DNA of 64,000 nucleotides from Helianthus annuus. Taxonomy: Eukaryota; Streptophyta; Magnoliopsida; Asterales; Asteraceae. The notes beneath the pieces were generated by a model. That model ran no database searches, was not told where the DNA came from, and saw nothing but the letters and a program-made list of their open reading frames with translations. Every line of letters starts with the position of its first letter. The first letter of the stretch is position 1. The stretch spans positions 71,051,819-71,115,818 of the forward strand of contig NC_035440.2 in NCBI RefSeq assembly GCF_002127325.2, read 5' to 3'. A program made the translations under genes and the position numbers. Positions 46,820 to 61,577 of the stretch are shown here, piece by piece.

Positions 46820-48170
46820 ACAGGATCCTCCTGGCACATATGATCCTTACATTGAAAGCATCCTCGAAGGATCCCGATGATGTTAGTGATCCTTACTCTG
46901 GTAATATCCTAATCTTAAACTATTCCATTTTCTTATTTTTACCTAAGGATAAGGATCATGTATCCTTCATCCTCCTCTCACGAGAATTTGAGTTCTGATA
47001 GTCCAGGTATCCTCAGCATATTATTGATAGTCTTCAAAAGCATCTCAGATCCTTGGGTTCAGCCCCAGTTATCCTTGGGCTTGTCCCCAGTTTTCGCCTG
47101 TAGCGCACAATGATCCTTATATAGTTCATGTCTTTGGGACCAGTACCCACTCCAGGGGCTGATAACCTCATCGTACTGGCTATGCCTAGGATCCTACGTA
47201 TAATGGTAGACGTACCATACATCCGTTCCTAAGGTTTCTAACGTTTTCACGTTAAGGTTTTGGCATTTTCATGTCACTAAGTATGGATAGTCGCCAGTAA
47301 GGGCCATACTCCAGTTTACATACGATCCTTGGGCTTGTCCCCAGTTATCCTTCGGGCTTGTCCCCAGTTATCCTTGGGCTTGTCCCCAGTTATCCTTTGG
47401 GCTTGTCCCCAGTTACTAACTTAACTTTTATATTGGCTTAGTCCCAGGTTATATTCCATTTTTTCAGGTTTTCGAAGTTAAACAATTAAGGATCCTTAAT
47501 CCTTATTATCCATTAAAGTTTTACTTATAGTTATCCTGATTAAAGGTTAGGATCCTAACTTGGATCCTCAGGTATGATCCTTAACTATTTTTAATTTCAT
47601 TCATTATTCATTTGAATAACCCTTAGACCTTGACAACTGAACCTATGATCCTTAAAATAAACTACTTTGAAAATTTTCGATTATAGGATATTTGATCCAG
47701 GATCATATCCTAAATTTCTTAAACATAATTTGCTCAACTTTTTTTACTCAAACAAACATGTATCAAAACAATTGGAAATTAAAAGGATAACAATACGAGA
47801 TAAGCCAAAAAGATTAGAGTTATTTTATTAACAAAGGTTTGAAACCCTTCAAAGTTGTCAAAATTGCCAACCCACGTTTCTACCAGCAAAACATGGCCCG
47901 TCCACATGGGTTGGCAAAGGGTGTCCATTGTTTGTGCGGTCATAGCATCCAGGTAAATAAAAGGCGGCAGGATCACAATGGCTTCATCCCCCAAACAGAG
48001 GATCCCTCCACCATTTGCAATCCTACCTATTGTCTGAAGGATCCTGGATCCTTAATCCTAAAACTATTGTTCAAAGTTACAGACCATAATCGTTTAAAAA
48101 CATCAACAACCACAAAAAAATTGGGCTCCGGCTATGTCTAGAAGTTTCCTTCATCGCCCAATCCTGCAGC
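46820..48170. other. G1 spacer between integrase and antisense gene, with tandem repeats
   Basis: Non-coding. At about 47330-47420 a 23-24 bp unit containing GGGCTTGTCCCCAGTTATCC is repeated four times, with related pieces at 47045-47100 and 47425-47460. The stretch is dense in GGATCC and GGATCCTT words. It matches the G2 spacer 52608-54045 inverted, but repeat numbers differ. Confidence 0.75.
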
Positions 48171-49764
48171 TCAAGCCTTCGCTGCACCATCACCACCAGC
48201 TCCACTTGCCTCTCCACCCTGATCCTTGCCAGCATCACCACCTTCAAGCATCGGGATCTCCTCAGCCTCCTCATCATCCTCCAACTCTGCCAGCCTCGCC
48301 TTCCAGCCCTCCACGTCCCATGTGCTTTTGTCGAAGGCAGGATCCTGAGCCTCTGCAGCCATCTGCAGCTGGATCTTATACATGGCTATCGCAGCAGAGA
48401 CCTTGGCATCCTGGGTGATATCATGCTTCTCATAATCAAAGTTGATCAGCATCTTGGCATCCTCATCCTTGGTAGCCCGGAGCTCCTTCTCAAGATCAGC
48501 AATCTTGAGATCCTTCAGCACACCCATCTGTTGGAGGTCAGCAATTTGGCGATCTTGATCCTCGACGTGGCCAACATAAGTCTTTATTTCAGCAAATTTC
48601 TGCAAGGAAAACAAGGCATAACGTCAGAAACAAGTGATCCTCAAAACTGTCAGGATAACAAACAGGGGCAGTGATCCTTACCTCGTTAAAGTAGTCCAGA
48701 AATTGTTGGCGGAGCAGGGGCAGACCTTGTAAATCCTCAGAGGCCTTTCTCTTCTTTCCTTTACCCCTAATAGGTGCTTTAGGGGCTGAAGCGCTTGGGC
48801 TAGCATGATTCTTCTTCCTTGAGGATTTCACGTTGGTCAGATCATCGATGCCAAACTTTGAGGCAGACTTAGAAGATTTTCCAGCACCTACACAACCAAA
48901 ATAAGATAAGTATTCTAATTAAACTTGAAAATCCTACATAGAATTACTTTCTAAATGAGGATACTTACTTAACATTGTGACAGAGGCAGAGGATACTTCT
49001 TGGGAATCCTGGGTAGCAACCTGGAAAGTTCTTGTCTCCGGATCAAGCTTCTTGAAGGCCAAAAGTCTCTCTTTTGCAGCGGGTGTCAACTTCAGACGAG
49101 AGATGGAGATAGCTGCACAATAAACAAGAAAATATCAGTGATCGTCATCCTAAAGAACAGGTTTTATGATGATCCTTCAAGGATCCTCTATCCTACCATG
49201 AGTAGCCCACTCTTTGGGCAGATCCTTCCCCTCAGGGATGGTATCTCTCCTAACAAAAAAGAACCGTCGCTTCCAGTTCGTGTCATTCTTGGTAACTTTA
49301 AAGACAGGGTGATCCTCCCCAGCTTTTCGCTTAAACAAATAGCGATGGGATCCGAAAGTGGTAAGATCATACATCTCAGCCAGCTCCGCCATACCAAGGT
49401 CTATCCCCTCTTGTTCAATGATCCTCTCAAGGGTGTATAACACCCTCCAAATCAGGGGCATAGCCTGGATATAGCAGATGCCGGTAAGAGAGAAAAAGGA
49501 TTGAGTGAACTGTGGGAAAGGATACGAATATCCTATCAAGAACGGAGTAACCGGGAAAGCTACCCAAGTATCAGAAATAAAATCACTCAAGGCAGTAGGG
49601 GTAAAAGACTTGAAGAGAGTGTTCGCCGGAAAGCATTGACGGATTCTGTCGATCTGAGGATCGGTAAGACAGCACCTCTCAGTGGGAGAATCCTTGATGA
49701 TCCCTTGGCCCTTCAAGGGACTGTTATTCTTAGGATCCTTGTGCGGGGAGTTCCGGAGCAACAT
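48171..49764 (-). CDS. G1 antisense gene, four exons, gypsy-type putative transposase domain
   Basis: On the strand opposite gag-pol lies a spliced gene. Exons: 49764-49197, 49112-48969, 48887-48682 and 48599-48171, with GT-AG introns of 84, 81 and 82 nt. The coding sum is 1,347 nt, a 448-residue protein. Exon 1 contains the domain known in Pfam as putative gypsy type transposon (PF04195): TWVAFPVTPFLIGYSYPFPQ, WRVLYTLERI, then WKRRFFFVRRD. Exon 3 is basic and lysine-rich (KGKKRKASEDL), a possible nuclear signal. Exon 4 begins KFAEIKTYVGHVEDQDRQI, a probable coiled coil, and ends acidic and Gly-rich. The function is unknown; such antisense genes are known in Tat/Grande-type elements. Confidence 0.85.
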
Positions 49765-49903
49765 CTTTTCAAGACGATAGAAAGAATAAGAAAAACAGAG
49801 CAAGCAAGGAAGAAGGAGAAGGGGAATACCTGTTCAATTCTCTGATCGCGGTTATAAAGGGAAGAGTTCTCGAATTTAAATGCAAACGATCCTATCCCTA
49901 ATT

Positions 49904-49950
49904 CTATTTATAATGATGATTTGTGCAGGGTTGTCACTTCCGTGACGTCA
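49904..49950 (-). promoter_or_regulatory. Promoter of the G1 antisense gene
   Basis: On the minus strand TATAAATAG lies at 49904-49912, about 140 bp before the exon 1 ATG, and TGACGTCA (a CRE/as-1-type bZIP site) lies at 49943-49950, about 30 bp upstream of the TATA box. G2 is inserted 30 bp further upstream (49981). Confidence 0.6.
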
Positions 49951-49980
49951 GATCGCAACGGATAGTCCCATTGTAACGGC

Positions 49981-50699
49981 TGTTTTGGTCAAAAATCACA
50001 CAAGGATAATGCAACCAAACTCTAAGTAAACGGGGAATGATGCTTGGTTTGTTGAAAAAGTAAAGGATCACTTTAGTAAGAAATATGCAAGTGACACAAG
50101 GATTTATACGAGGAAAAAGCCCTTGATCAATGTATGATCTCCGGCATAAAAAACCTCGGGTGATGGCAACTACCGATCACCAAACTTCAATATAACAAAA
50201 AATGGTTACAACTTCGGATGATAATGAGCTGAGTACAAGGATCACTATAGTATCGAGTGTCTAAGCGTGTGAGAAATGTGTTGTATGTCTTCCGAATGGG
50301 GAAGAGTGTTATATATACAAGTGTGAGTGGCCTATTTTAGGTAAACAAACTAATAATCAGCTCATTACCCCTTTAGAAATAAAAGTAAATCTAGCCTAAA
50401 TTATCGCCCTTAAATCATGCCAAGTTTCCATATCCTTCACAACGTTCATCTCTGATTAAGCATATGCCAAAGTTGTAAAGACGCGTCCCTTGATTGTGAT
50501 GCTAAGAGCGGATCCTGCTAGACATTCCTGCAAAATGACATTAAGTTCAATGAAAGCAACTGTTAGCATGAGGATCCCTATGATGGTCCGTGATCCTGAT
50601 CCTGGAACTCTGCTGAGGATCACTATCTGCCAAAGAAACAAGGATCACTGGTTAGGATCACATGTAAGGATCATGTGTTATAAAAATCCAGCCCTAACA
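49981..50699 (-). repeat. G2 3' LTR
   Basis: On the minus strand TGTTAGGGCTGG...ACCAAAACA; the polypurine-type tract TATTTTGGGGGCAAT lies just to its right at 50700-50714. Confidence 0.93.
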
Positions 50700-50817
50700 A
50701 TTGCCCCCAAAATATAAGGAGTGATATTGTAAATAAATGAGTTATATTTTGCTTGATCTTATCTGTAACGAGCTAATCGGATAATTAGCTGTTAAAGTCG
50801 AACTAGCCGTTGCAATT

Positions 50818-50863
50818 CTTACGTCACAGAAGTGACAGCCCTGCAGATCATCATTATAAATAG
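50818..50863 (+). promoter_or_regulatory. Promoter of the G2 antisense gene
   Basis: TATAAATAG lies at 50855-50863, about 145 bp before the ATG. Upstream, TTACGTCACAGAAGTGACAG (50818 onward) holds two TGAC half-sites, the counterpart of the G1 TGACGTCA site with one base changed. Confidence 0.6.
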
Positions 50864-51005
50864 GAGATAGAGACGGGATCAATTCGCATTTAAAATCAAA
50901 GAAACTCCCTTTATAATCTCGTCTGAAGATCAATCAGGTATCTCTCTTCTTCCTTCTTCCTTCTCTTACTCTGTTTTTCTGCTTCTTTGTTTTTCTTCTG
51001 CAAAT

Positions 51006-52607
51006 ATGTTGCTCCGGAATTCTCCTCATAAGGATCCTGAGAAGAACAGTCCCTTGAAAGGTCAAGGGATCATCAAAGACTCTCCCACCGAGAGGTGCTG
51101 TTTCACTGATCCTCAGGTTGATAGAATCCGTCACTGTTTTCCGGCGAACACCATCTTCAAGTCCTTCACTCCCACTACTTTGAGTGACTTTATCTCTGAT
51201 ACTTGGGTGGCCTTTCCTGTTACCCCGTTCTTGATAGGGTATTCATATCCTTTCCCACAGTTCACTCAATCCTTCTTCTCTCTCACCGGCATCTGCTATA
51301 TCCAGGCTATGCCCATGATCTGGAGGGTATTGTATACCCTTGAGAGGATCATTGAACAAGAAGGGATTGACCTTGGTATGGCGGAGCTGGCTGAGATGTA
51401 CGATCTTACCACTTTCGGACCCCATCGTTATCTATTTAAGCGAAAAGCTGGAGAGGATCATCCTGTCTTCAGGGTCACCAAGAACGATACGAATTGGAAG
51501 CGACGGTTCTTCTTTGTTAGGAGGGATACCATCCCTGATGGGAAGGATCTGCCCAAAGAGTGGGCTACTCATGGTAGCATAGAGGATCCTGGAAGGATCA
51601 CCATAAGATTTGTTCCTTAGGATGAGGATCACTAACATTTTCTTTTGTTTTTTGTTTATTGTGCAGCTATTTCCATTTCTCGTCTGAAGTTGACACCTGC
51701 TGCAAAAGAGAGACTTTTAGCCTTCAAGAAGCTTGATCCGGAGACAAGGACTTTCCAGGTTGCTACTCAAGATTCCCAAGAAGTATCCTCTGCCTCTGTC
51801 ACGATGTCAAGTAAGTATCCTGATTAAAAAGCAGTTTCATGTAGGATTTTTTAAATTAGTTAGAATACTTATCTGATTTTGGTTGTGTAGGTGCTGGAAA
51901 ATCTGCTAAATCCGCCTCCAAGTTTGGCATTGATGATCTTGCTAATGTCAAATCTGCGAGGAAGAAGACCCCTGCTGCCAGTCCAACCGCTTCAGCCCCT
52001 AAAGCACCTATTAGGGGTAAAGGAAAGAAGAGGAAGGCCTCTGAGGATCTTCAAGGATTTCCCCTGCTCCGCCAACAGTTTCTTGATTATGTTAACGAAG
52101 TAAGGATCACTGCTCCTGCTTGTATATCCTGCTTGTTTGAGGATCATCTGGTCCTGAACTTACCCTTTTACCTTTCTGCATAAACTCGCTGAAATAGAAA
52201 CATATATTGGCCATGTTGAGGATCAAGACCGCCAAATTGCCGACCTCCAACAGATGGGTGTGCTGAAGGATCTCAAGATTGCTGATCTTGAGAAGGAGCT
52301 CCGGGCCACCAAGGATAAAGCTGCCAGGATGCTGATCAATTTTGATTATGAGAAGCATGACATTACCCAGGATGCCAAGGTCTCGGCTGCGATAACCATG
52401 TATAAGATCCAGCTGCAGATGGCTGCGGAGGCTCAGGATCCTTCCTTCGACAAAGGCACATGGGACGTGGAAGGCTGGAAGGCAAGGCTGGCAGAGTTGG
52501 AGGATGATGAGGAGGCTGAGGAGATCCCAATGCTTGAAGGCGGTGATGTTGGCAAGGATCAGGGGGAAGCAAGTGGAGCTGGTGGTGATGGTGCAGCGAA
52601 GGTTTGA
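51006..52607 (+). CDS. G2 antisense gene, four exons, gypsy-type putative transposase domain
   Basis: Same gene as in G1, on the strand opposite G2 pol. Exons: 51006-51573, 51667-51810, 51891-52099 and 52182-52607, again totalling 1,347 nt. Exon 1 carries the same PF04195-type domain (FLIGYSYPFPQ, WRVLYTLERI, WKRRFFFVRRD). Exon 3 gained one codon and exon 4 lost one relative to G1. The acceptor before exon 4 reads CTGCAT instead of the CTTGCAG of G1, so the last intron may not be spliced normally here. Domain placement is by motif; molecular function is unknown. Confidence 0.82.
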
Positions 52608-54045
52608 GCTGCAGGATTGGGCAATGATGGAAATTTCTAGACATAGCCGGAGCCCAAATTTTTTTAAAATTTGGTAGTGGTTTTTTGTGGTTGTTGATGT
52701 TTTGAAACAATTTATGGTCTGTAACTTAAACAATAGTTTTTAGGTTTAAGGATCATGGATCCTTTGAACAATAGGTAGGATCGCAAATGGTGGAGGGATC
52801 CTCTGTTTGGGGGATGAAGCCTTTGTGATCCTGCCGCTTTTAATTTCCTGCACCTGCTATGACCGCATAGACAATGGACACCCTTTGCCAACCCATGTGG
52901 ACGGGCCACGTTTTGCTGGTAGAGACGTGGGTTGGCAATTTTGACAACTTTTTTGAAAGGGTTTAAGATCCTTTGTTAATAAAATAACTTTAATCTTTCT
53001 GGCTTACCTTGTTTCGTTATCCTTTATTTATCCTCTTGTTGTCCAATTATTTTAGAAACATATTTGTCAAAGTGACAAAAGCTGAGCAAATCATGTTTAA
53101 GAAATTTAGGATATGATCCTAGATCAAATATCCTATCATTGAAAATTTTCAGGGTAGCTTATTTCAAGGATCATAGGCTTAGTTGTCATAGTGTAAGGGT
53201 TGTTCAGAATAGTGAGTATAATCAAAATAGTCAAGGATCATACCTGAGAATCCAAGTTAGGATCCTAACCTTTAATCAAGATAACCATAAGTGAAATTTT
53301 AACGGATAATAAGGATTAAGGATCCTTATTTGTTTAACTTCGAAAACCTGAAAACTGGAACATAACTTGGGACTAAGCCAATGTAAAAGATAAATTAATA
53401 GCTGGGGACATGCCCAAAGGATAACTGGGGACAAGCCCAAAGGATCACTGGGGACAAGCCCAAAGGATAACTGGGGACAAGCCCAAAGGATCACTGGGGA
53501 CAAGCCCAAAGGATAACTGGGGACAAGCCCAAGGATCGTATGTAAACTGGAGTATGGCCCTTACTGGCGACTATCCAAACTTGGTGACATGAAAATGTCA
53601 AAACCTTAGCTAACGTGAAAACGTTAGAAACCTTAGGAATGGATGTATGGTACGTCTACCATTATACGTAGGATCCTAGATATAGCCAGTACGATGAGGT
53701 TGTCAGCCCCTAAAGTGGGTACTGGTCCCAAAGACGTGAACTATACCAGGATCATCGTGCGCTACAGGCGAAAACTGGGGACAAGCCCAAGGATAACTGG
53801 GGTTGAACCCAAGGATCTGAGATGCTTTTGAAGACTATCGATAATATGCTGAGGATATCTGGACTATCAGAACTCAAATTCTCGTGAGAGAAGGATGAAG
53901 GATACGTGATCCTTATCCTTAGGTAAAAATAAGAAAATGGAAAAGTTTTGAGATAAGGACTTTACCAGAGTAAAGGATCACTGATGTCGCCGGGATCCTT
54001 CGAGGATGCTTCCGATGTAAGGATCATATGCTTGAAGGATCCTGT
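52608..54045. other. G2 spacer between antisense gene and integrase, with tandem repeats
   Basis: Non-coding. At about 53400-53532 a unit containing GATAACTGGGGACAAGCCCA is repeated about six times, alternating GGATAAC and GGATCAC. G1 has about four units at the matching place. Confidence 0.78.
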
Positions 54046-57351
<3,306 letters not shown>

Positions 57352-59943
57352 CTATTGTTCCCTTGGCTTCGAGGTTGGCTTCATGGATGAGGTATAACAA
57401 TCCTTAGCCTCCTGCTGATCACTGTCGATCTTGATTATCCCCCATGGGCTAGGGAGTTTCACACATTGATGGTAGGTGGATGGGACTGCTTTCATATCAT
57501 GTATCCAGGGCCTGCCAAGGATAACATTGCAACAAGATAAACAGTCAATAACACAAAATTTTTGATAATTATGTAATCTTTCCACGTAGATTGGGAGTTT
57601 GATGTCCCCCAGAGTTTTCTTCGTTTCTCCACTGAATCCCACAAGCACGGAAGATCTTGGTGTGATGTCTGATTCTGGGATACCCATTTTCTTTAGAACA
57701 TCAAGCTGGATAATGTTTACTGAGCTTCCTCCGTCGATAAGGATCCTGCGGACAAAATAGTTAGAAATAAAGAGAGTAATAACTAAACTATCATGATGAG
57801 GATCCTGGATGTTAATGCGATCATCCTCATCAAACGTTATCGTCTTTCCTTCCGAGACACTTGATGTTCGAATAGGTCTTTCTCCATTATCCATTTTTGC
57901 TTCCTTTGCATGCCTTTTGGCTGCCGAGAAGGATGTACCACAAATATCTGATCCTCCAGAAATAAAGTTGATCACTTGTGCATTCGCCGGAGGGGCTGGA
58001 GCCTTTTCAGGGATCCTTTCAGGATCCTGAGTCCTTTGCTTTTTTCTTCCCAACAATTCTTTTAGATGCCCCTTGCTTAACAGATATCCAATTTCTTTTC
58101 TTAATGCTATGCATTCTTCAGTTAGATGCCCGAAATCCTCGTGGTATGCACACCACTTTGACTTGTCTTTAGTCCCGGATGGTTTGTCATTCTTTCTGGG
58201 CCATCTGGCTTTTTCTCCTAGATTCTGCATTGCATGGATTAGTTCATGATTGTCAACAGAAAAACAATATTCAGAAATCGGAGGATAATCCTCATCATCC
58301 TCTTCCTGGTCAACAGCATGCACGTTCTGGTTGTCATTTCTATGGTAGGATTTGAACTTATTGTTCTTGAAAGAGGATCCTTGTTTTTCCTGTTTTGAGG
58401 ATCCTACTTGCCTCTCCTGGATCCTCTTGTCATCCTCTAGCCGGATGAACCTGAGTGCTCGAGTTCTTACTTCATCTAGGTTCCTGCATGGTGTCATAAC
58501 AAGATCATCATAGAACAATGAATCCTTAAGCAGTCCCATTTTGAAGGCCTCAACAGCCGTGGCCATATCCAAGTTGGGAATGTCCAAGGATTCTTTACTG
58601 AATTTAGTTATATAATCCCTTAATGATTCATTATGACTTTGAGTTACCCTATATAAATCACTAGTTAATCTTTCAAATTTTCTACTACAAGAGAATTGGT
58701 TATTGAACAAATTAACTAAATTAGCAAATGAAGTGATAGAGTAAGGGGGAAGACTTAGCAGCCATTTAAGAGCTGATCCAGTAAGGGTGGATCCAAATCC
58801 TTTACATAGGCATGCTTCCTTTAACTTTTCTGGGATTGGATTGATCTCCATCCTCTCCCTGTATTGTGCTATGTGCTCCTCAGGATCCGTTGTACCATCA
58901 TACAGCTTCATAGTAGGGATATGGAACCTTTTGGGTACCTCTGCATCACAAATTGGTGGTGCAAAACGAGATACCTTATGGCTTCCATCTGCAATCTCCG
59001 GGATAGGCTTGACTACCCCTGGAACACTTGAGATCATATCCTTCAGCTTCTGTAACTCCTTGGCCATAGCATGATTGATACCTGTATCCTGCACGAATCC
59101 ATGGTTAGTGGTAAGATAATTATTTAAGGTGTTACCTCCCATCGGGTTCAAGTTAGGAACATTGGGTGTGAATCCATATTGCTGGGATTCTGGGATAATG
59201 GATGGACCAGTGGAAGCAATGGTCTGCATTGGAATAAAATCTCCTTGATGGACATCTAGGCTTCCTATTTGCAAATTCTTCAAGGATCCTGGTATCTGTA
59301 GGGATTCTTGAATCTGGGATGATCCTGGGACGAAGGAGGATCCTTGAACCTGGGATGATCCTGGAACAAAGGAGGATCCTTGAACCTGGGATGATCCCGG
59401 AACGAAGGAGGATCCTTGAACCTGGGATGATCCTGGGACAAAGGAGGATCCTAAGCTCATGAAGGATCCCAAATGCTGGGCGTAGGATCCCGCCGGTTGG
59501 AAATATGATCCTGATGCCTGTGTCATTGTTGCTGGGCTGAAATGCACTCCTCTAGATCCACCCATATATTGAATGTCTGGGACCTCTGATGGCTGAGAAG
59601 TAATCATTGGAGTATCAAAATTCAAAGATTTGGGTATTAGTGGGGAATGATCCTCTGCCATTTTCTTTTGCCTTTTGAGATCTCCGATTTCTCTGAGGAT
59701 CCTGTCATTAGTTTCATCCTGCTGCTGCATACGATCCCTCATCTGCAAAATCAAAGTAAATATATCACTAGTACTGGGAACAGAAGAAGTTAGAGCAGAA
59801 GATGATGGTTTAGAGGAGATAGAAGTTGGTCTCTTCTCAGCATTTTTCTGAGATCCAGCTGGTGGTGGAGGCAAAGGTGGAATGCCAGTAGATGAATTGA
59901 CTGCCGACATCGCTGTGGATGTATTCTTCAATGATGAAGCCAT
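57352..59943 (-). CDS. G2 gag-protease ORF
   Basis: An intact 863-residue frame collinear with G1 gag. It has four GSSFVPGSSQVQ-type repeats (three in G1), the gag domain (ALKWLLSLPPYSITSFANL), the Cys/His cluster CAYHEDFGHLTEEC and the protease motif LIDGGSSVN with the catalytic Asp. It is 12 residues longer than G1 gag, equal to one repeat unit. Its stop is the UAG of the readthrough motif. Confidence 0.92.
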   Translation of the reverse strand: MASSLKNTSTAMSAVNSSTGIPPLPPPPAGSQKNAEKRPTSISSKPSSSALTSSVPSTSDIFTLILQMRDRMQQQDETNDRILREIGDLKRQKKMAEDHSPLIPKSLNFDTPMITSQPSEVPDIQYMGGSRGVHFSPATMTQASGSYFQPAGSYAQHLGSFMSLGSSFVPGSSQVQGSSFVPGSSQVQGSSFVPGSSQVQGSSFVPGSSQIQESLQIPGSLKNLQIGSLDVHQGDFIPMQTIASTGPSIIPESQQYGFTPNVPNLNPMGGNTLNNYLTTNHGFVQDTGINHAMAKELQKLKDMISSVPGVVKPIPEIADGSHKVSRFAPPICDAEVPKRFHIPTMKLYDGTTDPEEHIAQYRERMEINPIPEKLKEACLCKGFGSTLTGSALKWLLSLPPYSITSFANLVNLFNNQFSCSRKFERLTSDLYRVTQSHNESLRDYITKFSKESLDIPNLDMATAVEAFKMGLLKDSLFYDDLVMTPCRNLDEVRTRALRFIRLEDDKRIQERQVGSSKQEKQGSSFKNNKFKSYHRNDNQNVHAVDQEEDDEDYPPISEYCFSVDNHELIHAMQNLGEKARWPRKNDKPSGTKDKSKWCAYHEDFGHLTEECIALRKEIGYLLSKGHLKELLGRKKQRTQDPERIPEKAPAPPANAQVINFISGGSDICGTSFSAAKRHAKEAKMDNGERPIRTSSVSEGKTITFDEDDRINIQDPHHDSLVITLFISNYFVRRILIDGGSSVNIIQLDVLKKMGIPESDITPRSSVLVGFSGETKKTLGDIKLPIYVERLHNYQKFCVIDCLSCCNVILGRPWIHDMKAVPSTYHQCVKLPSPWGIIKIDSDQQEAKDCYTSSMKPTSKPREQ

Positions 59944-60000
59944 GTAACTCTTTGAAATGATTTCGAACAGAAAGTTTTCTTATGAATGAAGCACCAATTG

Positions 60001-60020
60001 CCCCACGGTGGGCGCCAAAC
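60001..60020 (-). other. G2 primer-site region
   Basis: The minus strand reads GTTTGGCGCCCACCGTGGGG directly inside the 5' LTR. It shares TGGCGCC with the tRNA-Asp primer site of other plant gypsy elements; the rest does not match, so the primer is uncertain. Confidence 0.55.
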
Positions 60021-60739
60021 TGTTTTGGTCAAAAATCACACAAGGATAATGCAACCAAACTCTAAGTAAACGGGGAATGATGCTTGGTTTGTTGAAAAAG
60101 TAAAGGATCACTTTAGTAAGAAATATGCAAGTGACACAAGGATTTATACGAGGAAAAAGCCCTTGATCAATGTATGATCTCCGGCATAAAAAACCTCGGG
60201 TGATGGCAACTACCGATCACCAAACTTCAATATAACAAAAAATGGTTACAACTTCGGATGATAATGAGCTGAGTACAAGGATCACTATAGTATCGAGTGT
60301 CTAAGCGTGTGAGAAATGTGTTGTGTGTCTTCCGAATGGGGAAGAGTGTTATATATACAAGTGTGAGTGGCCTATTTTAGGTAAACAAACTAATAATCAG
60401 CTCATTACCCCTTTAGAAATAAAAGTAAATCTAGCCTAAATTATCGCCCTTAAATCATGCCAAGTTTCCATATCCTTCACAACGTTCATCTCTGATTAAG
60501 CATGTGCCAAAGTTGTAAAGACGCGTCCCTTGATTGTGATGCTAAGAGCGGATCCTGCTAGACATTCCTGCAAAATGACATTAAGTTCAATGAAAGCAAC
60601 TGTTAGCATGAGGATCCCTATGATGGTCAGTGATCCTGATCCTGGAACTCTGCTGAGGATCACTATCTGCCAAAGAAACAAGGATCACTGGTTAGGATCA
60701 CATGTAAGGATCATGTGTTATAAAAATCCAGCCCTAACA
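60021..60739 (-). repeat. G2 5' LTR
   Basis: 719 bp. Differences from the 3' LTR were noted at three places (around 60327, 60504 and 60630 against their counterparts). Confidence 0.93.
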
Positions 60740-60832
60740 ACGGCTTTATATCCGTTAAGTCAGTTAGAGATAAGACCGACAAAATATAACTCGTTTATAT
60801 CAGATAAATACTCCTTATATTTTGGGGGCAAT

Positions 60833-61546
60833 TGTTAGGGCTGGATTTTTATGACTTATGATCCTTACATGTGATCCTAACCAGTGATCCTTATTTCTTT
60901 GGCAGATAGTGATCCTCAGAAGAGTTCCAGGATCAGGATCACGGATCATCCTAAGGATCCTCACACTAACGATTGTTCTCTTTGGATTAAATGTTGTTTT
61001 GCAGGAATTACGAGTTGGACTTGGTCTTAGCAACGTAAACAAGGAATCTATCACGCTAATTTTGCACACGCATAATCAAAGATGGACGTTCTGAAGAATA
61101 TGGAAACTCAGCACAATTCAAGGGCGATAATTTAGGCTAAATTTACTTCTATTCTTGAAGGGGTAACGAGCTAATAGTTAGGTTATTTACCTAAAATACG
61201 ACCACACACACTTGTATAAGTAGCACTCTTCCACATTCGGAAGACACAACACATTTCTCACACGCTTTAGCACACGATACTATAGTGATCCTTGTACTTA
61301 GCTCGTTACCATCCAAAGTTGTAACCATTATTTGTTATATTGAAGTTTGGTGATCGGTAGTTTCCATCACCCGAGGTTTTTTATGCCGGAGATCATTGAG
61401 CAAGGGCTTTTTCCTCGTATAAATCCTTGTGTCACTTGTGCATTTTACATTTAAGTGATCCTTCACTTTGTTCATCATACCAAGCATCATTCCCCGTTTA
61501 CATAAAGTTTGGTTGCATTATCCTTAAGTGATTTTTGACCAAAACA
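60833..61546 (+). repeat. G1 3' LTR
   Basis: 714 bp, preceded by TATTTTGGGGGCAAT. It differs from the 5' LTR at two positions noticed (near 61090 and 61400). Confidence 0.93.
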
Positions 61547-61577
61547 GTGATCATTTCGGTTCATTGTATACAAGTAC

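Noticed and set aside
47330..47420. Possible CRISPR-like array
   Set aside because: The repeat units are directly adjacent with no spacers, in a plant retrotransposon spacer; this is a simple tandem repeat.
48134..48418. Plus-strand His/Pro-rich ORF opposite the G1 antisense gene
   Set aside because: It is the shadow of exon 4 of the antisense gene; the exon has splice sites and a counterpart in G2.
49501..49845. Plus-strand ORF rich in Arg/Ser as a separate G1 gene
   Set aside because: It is antisense to exon 1 of the four-exon gene and has no conserved domain.
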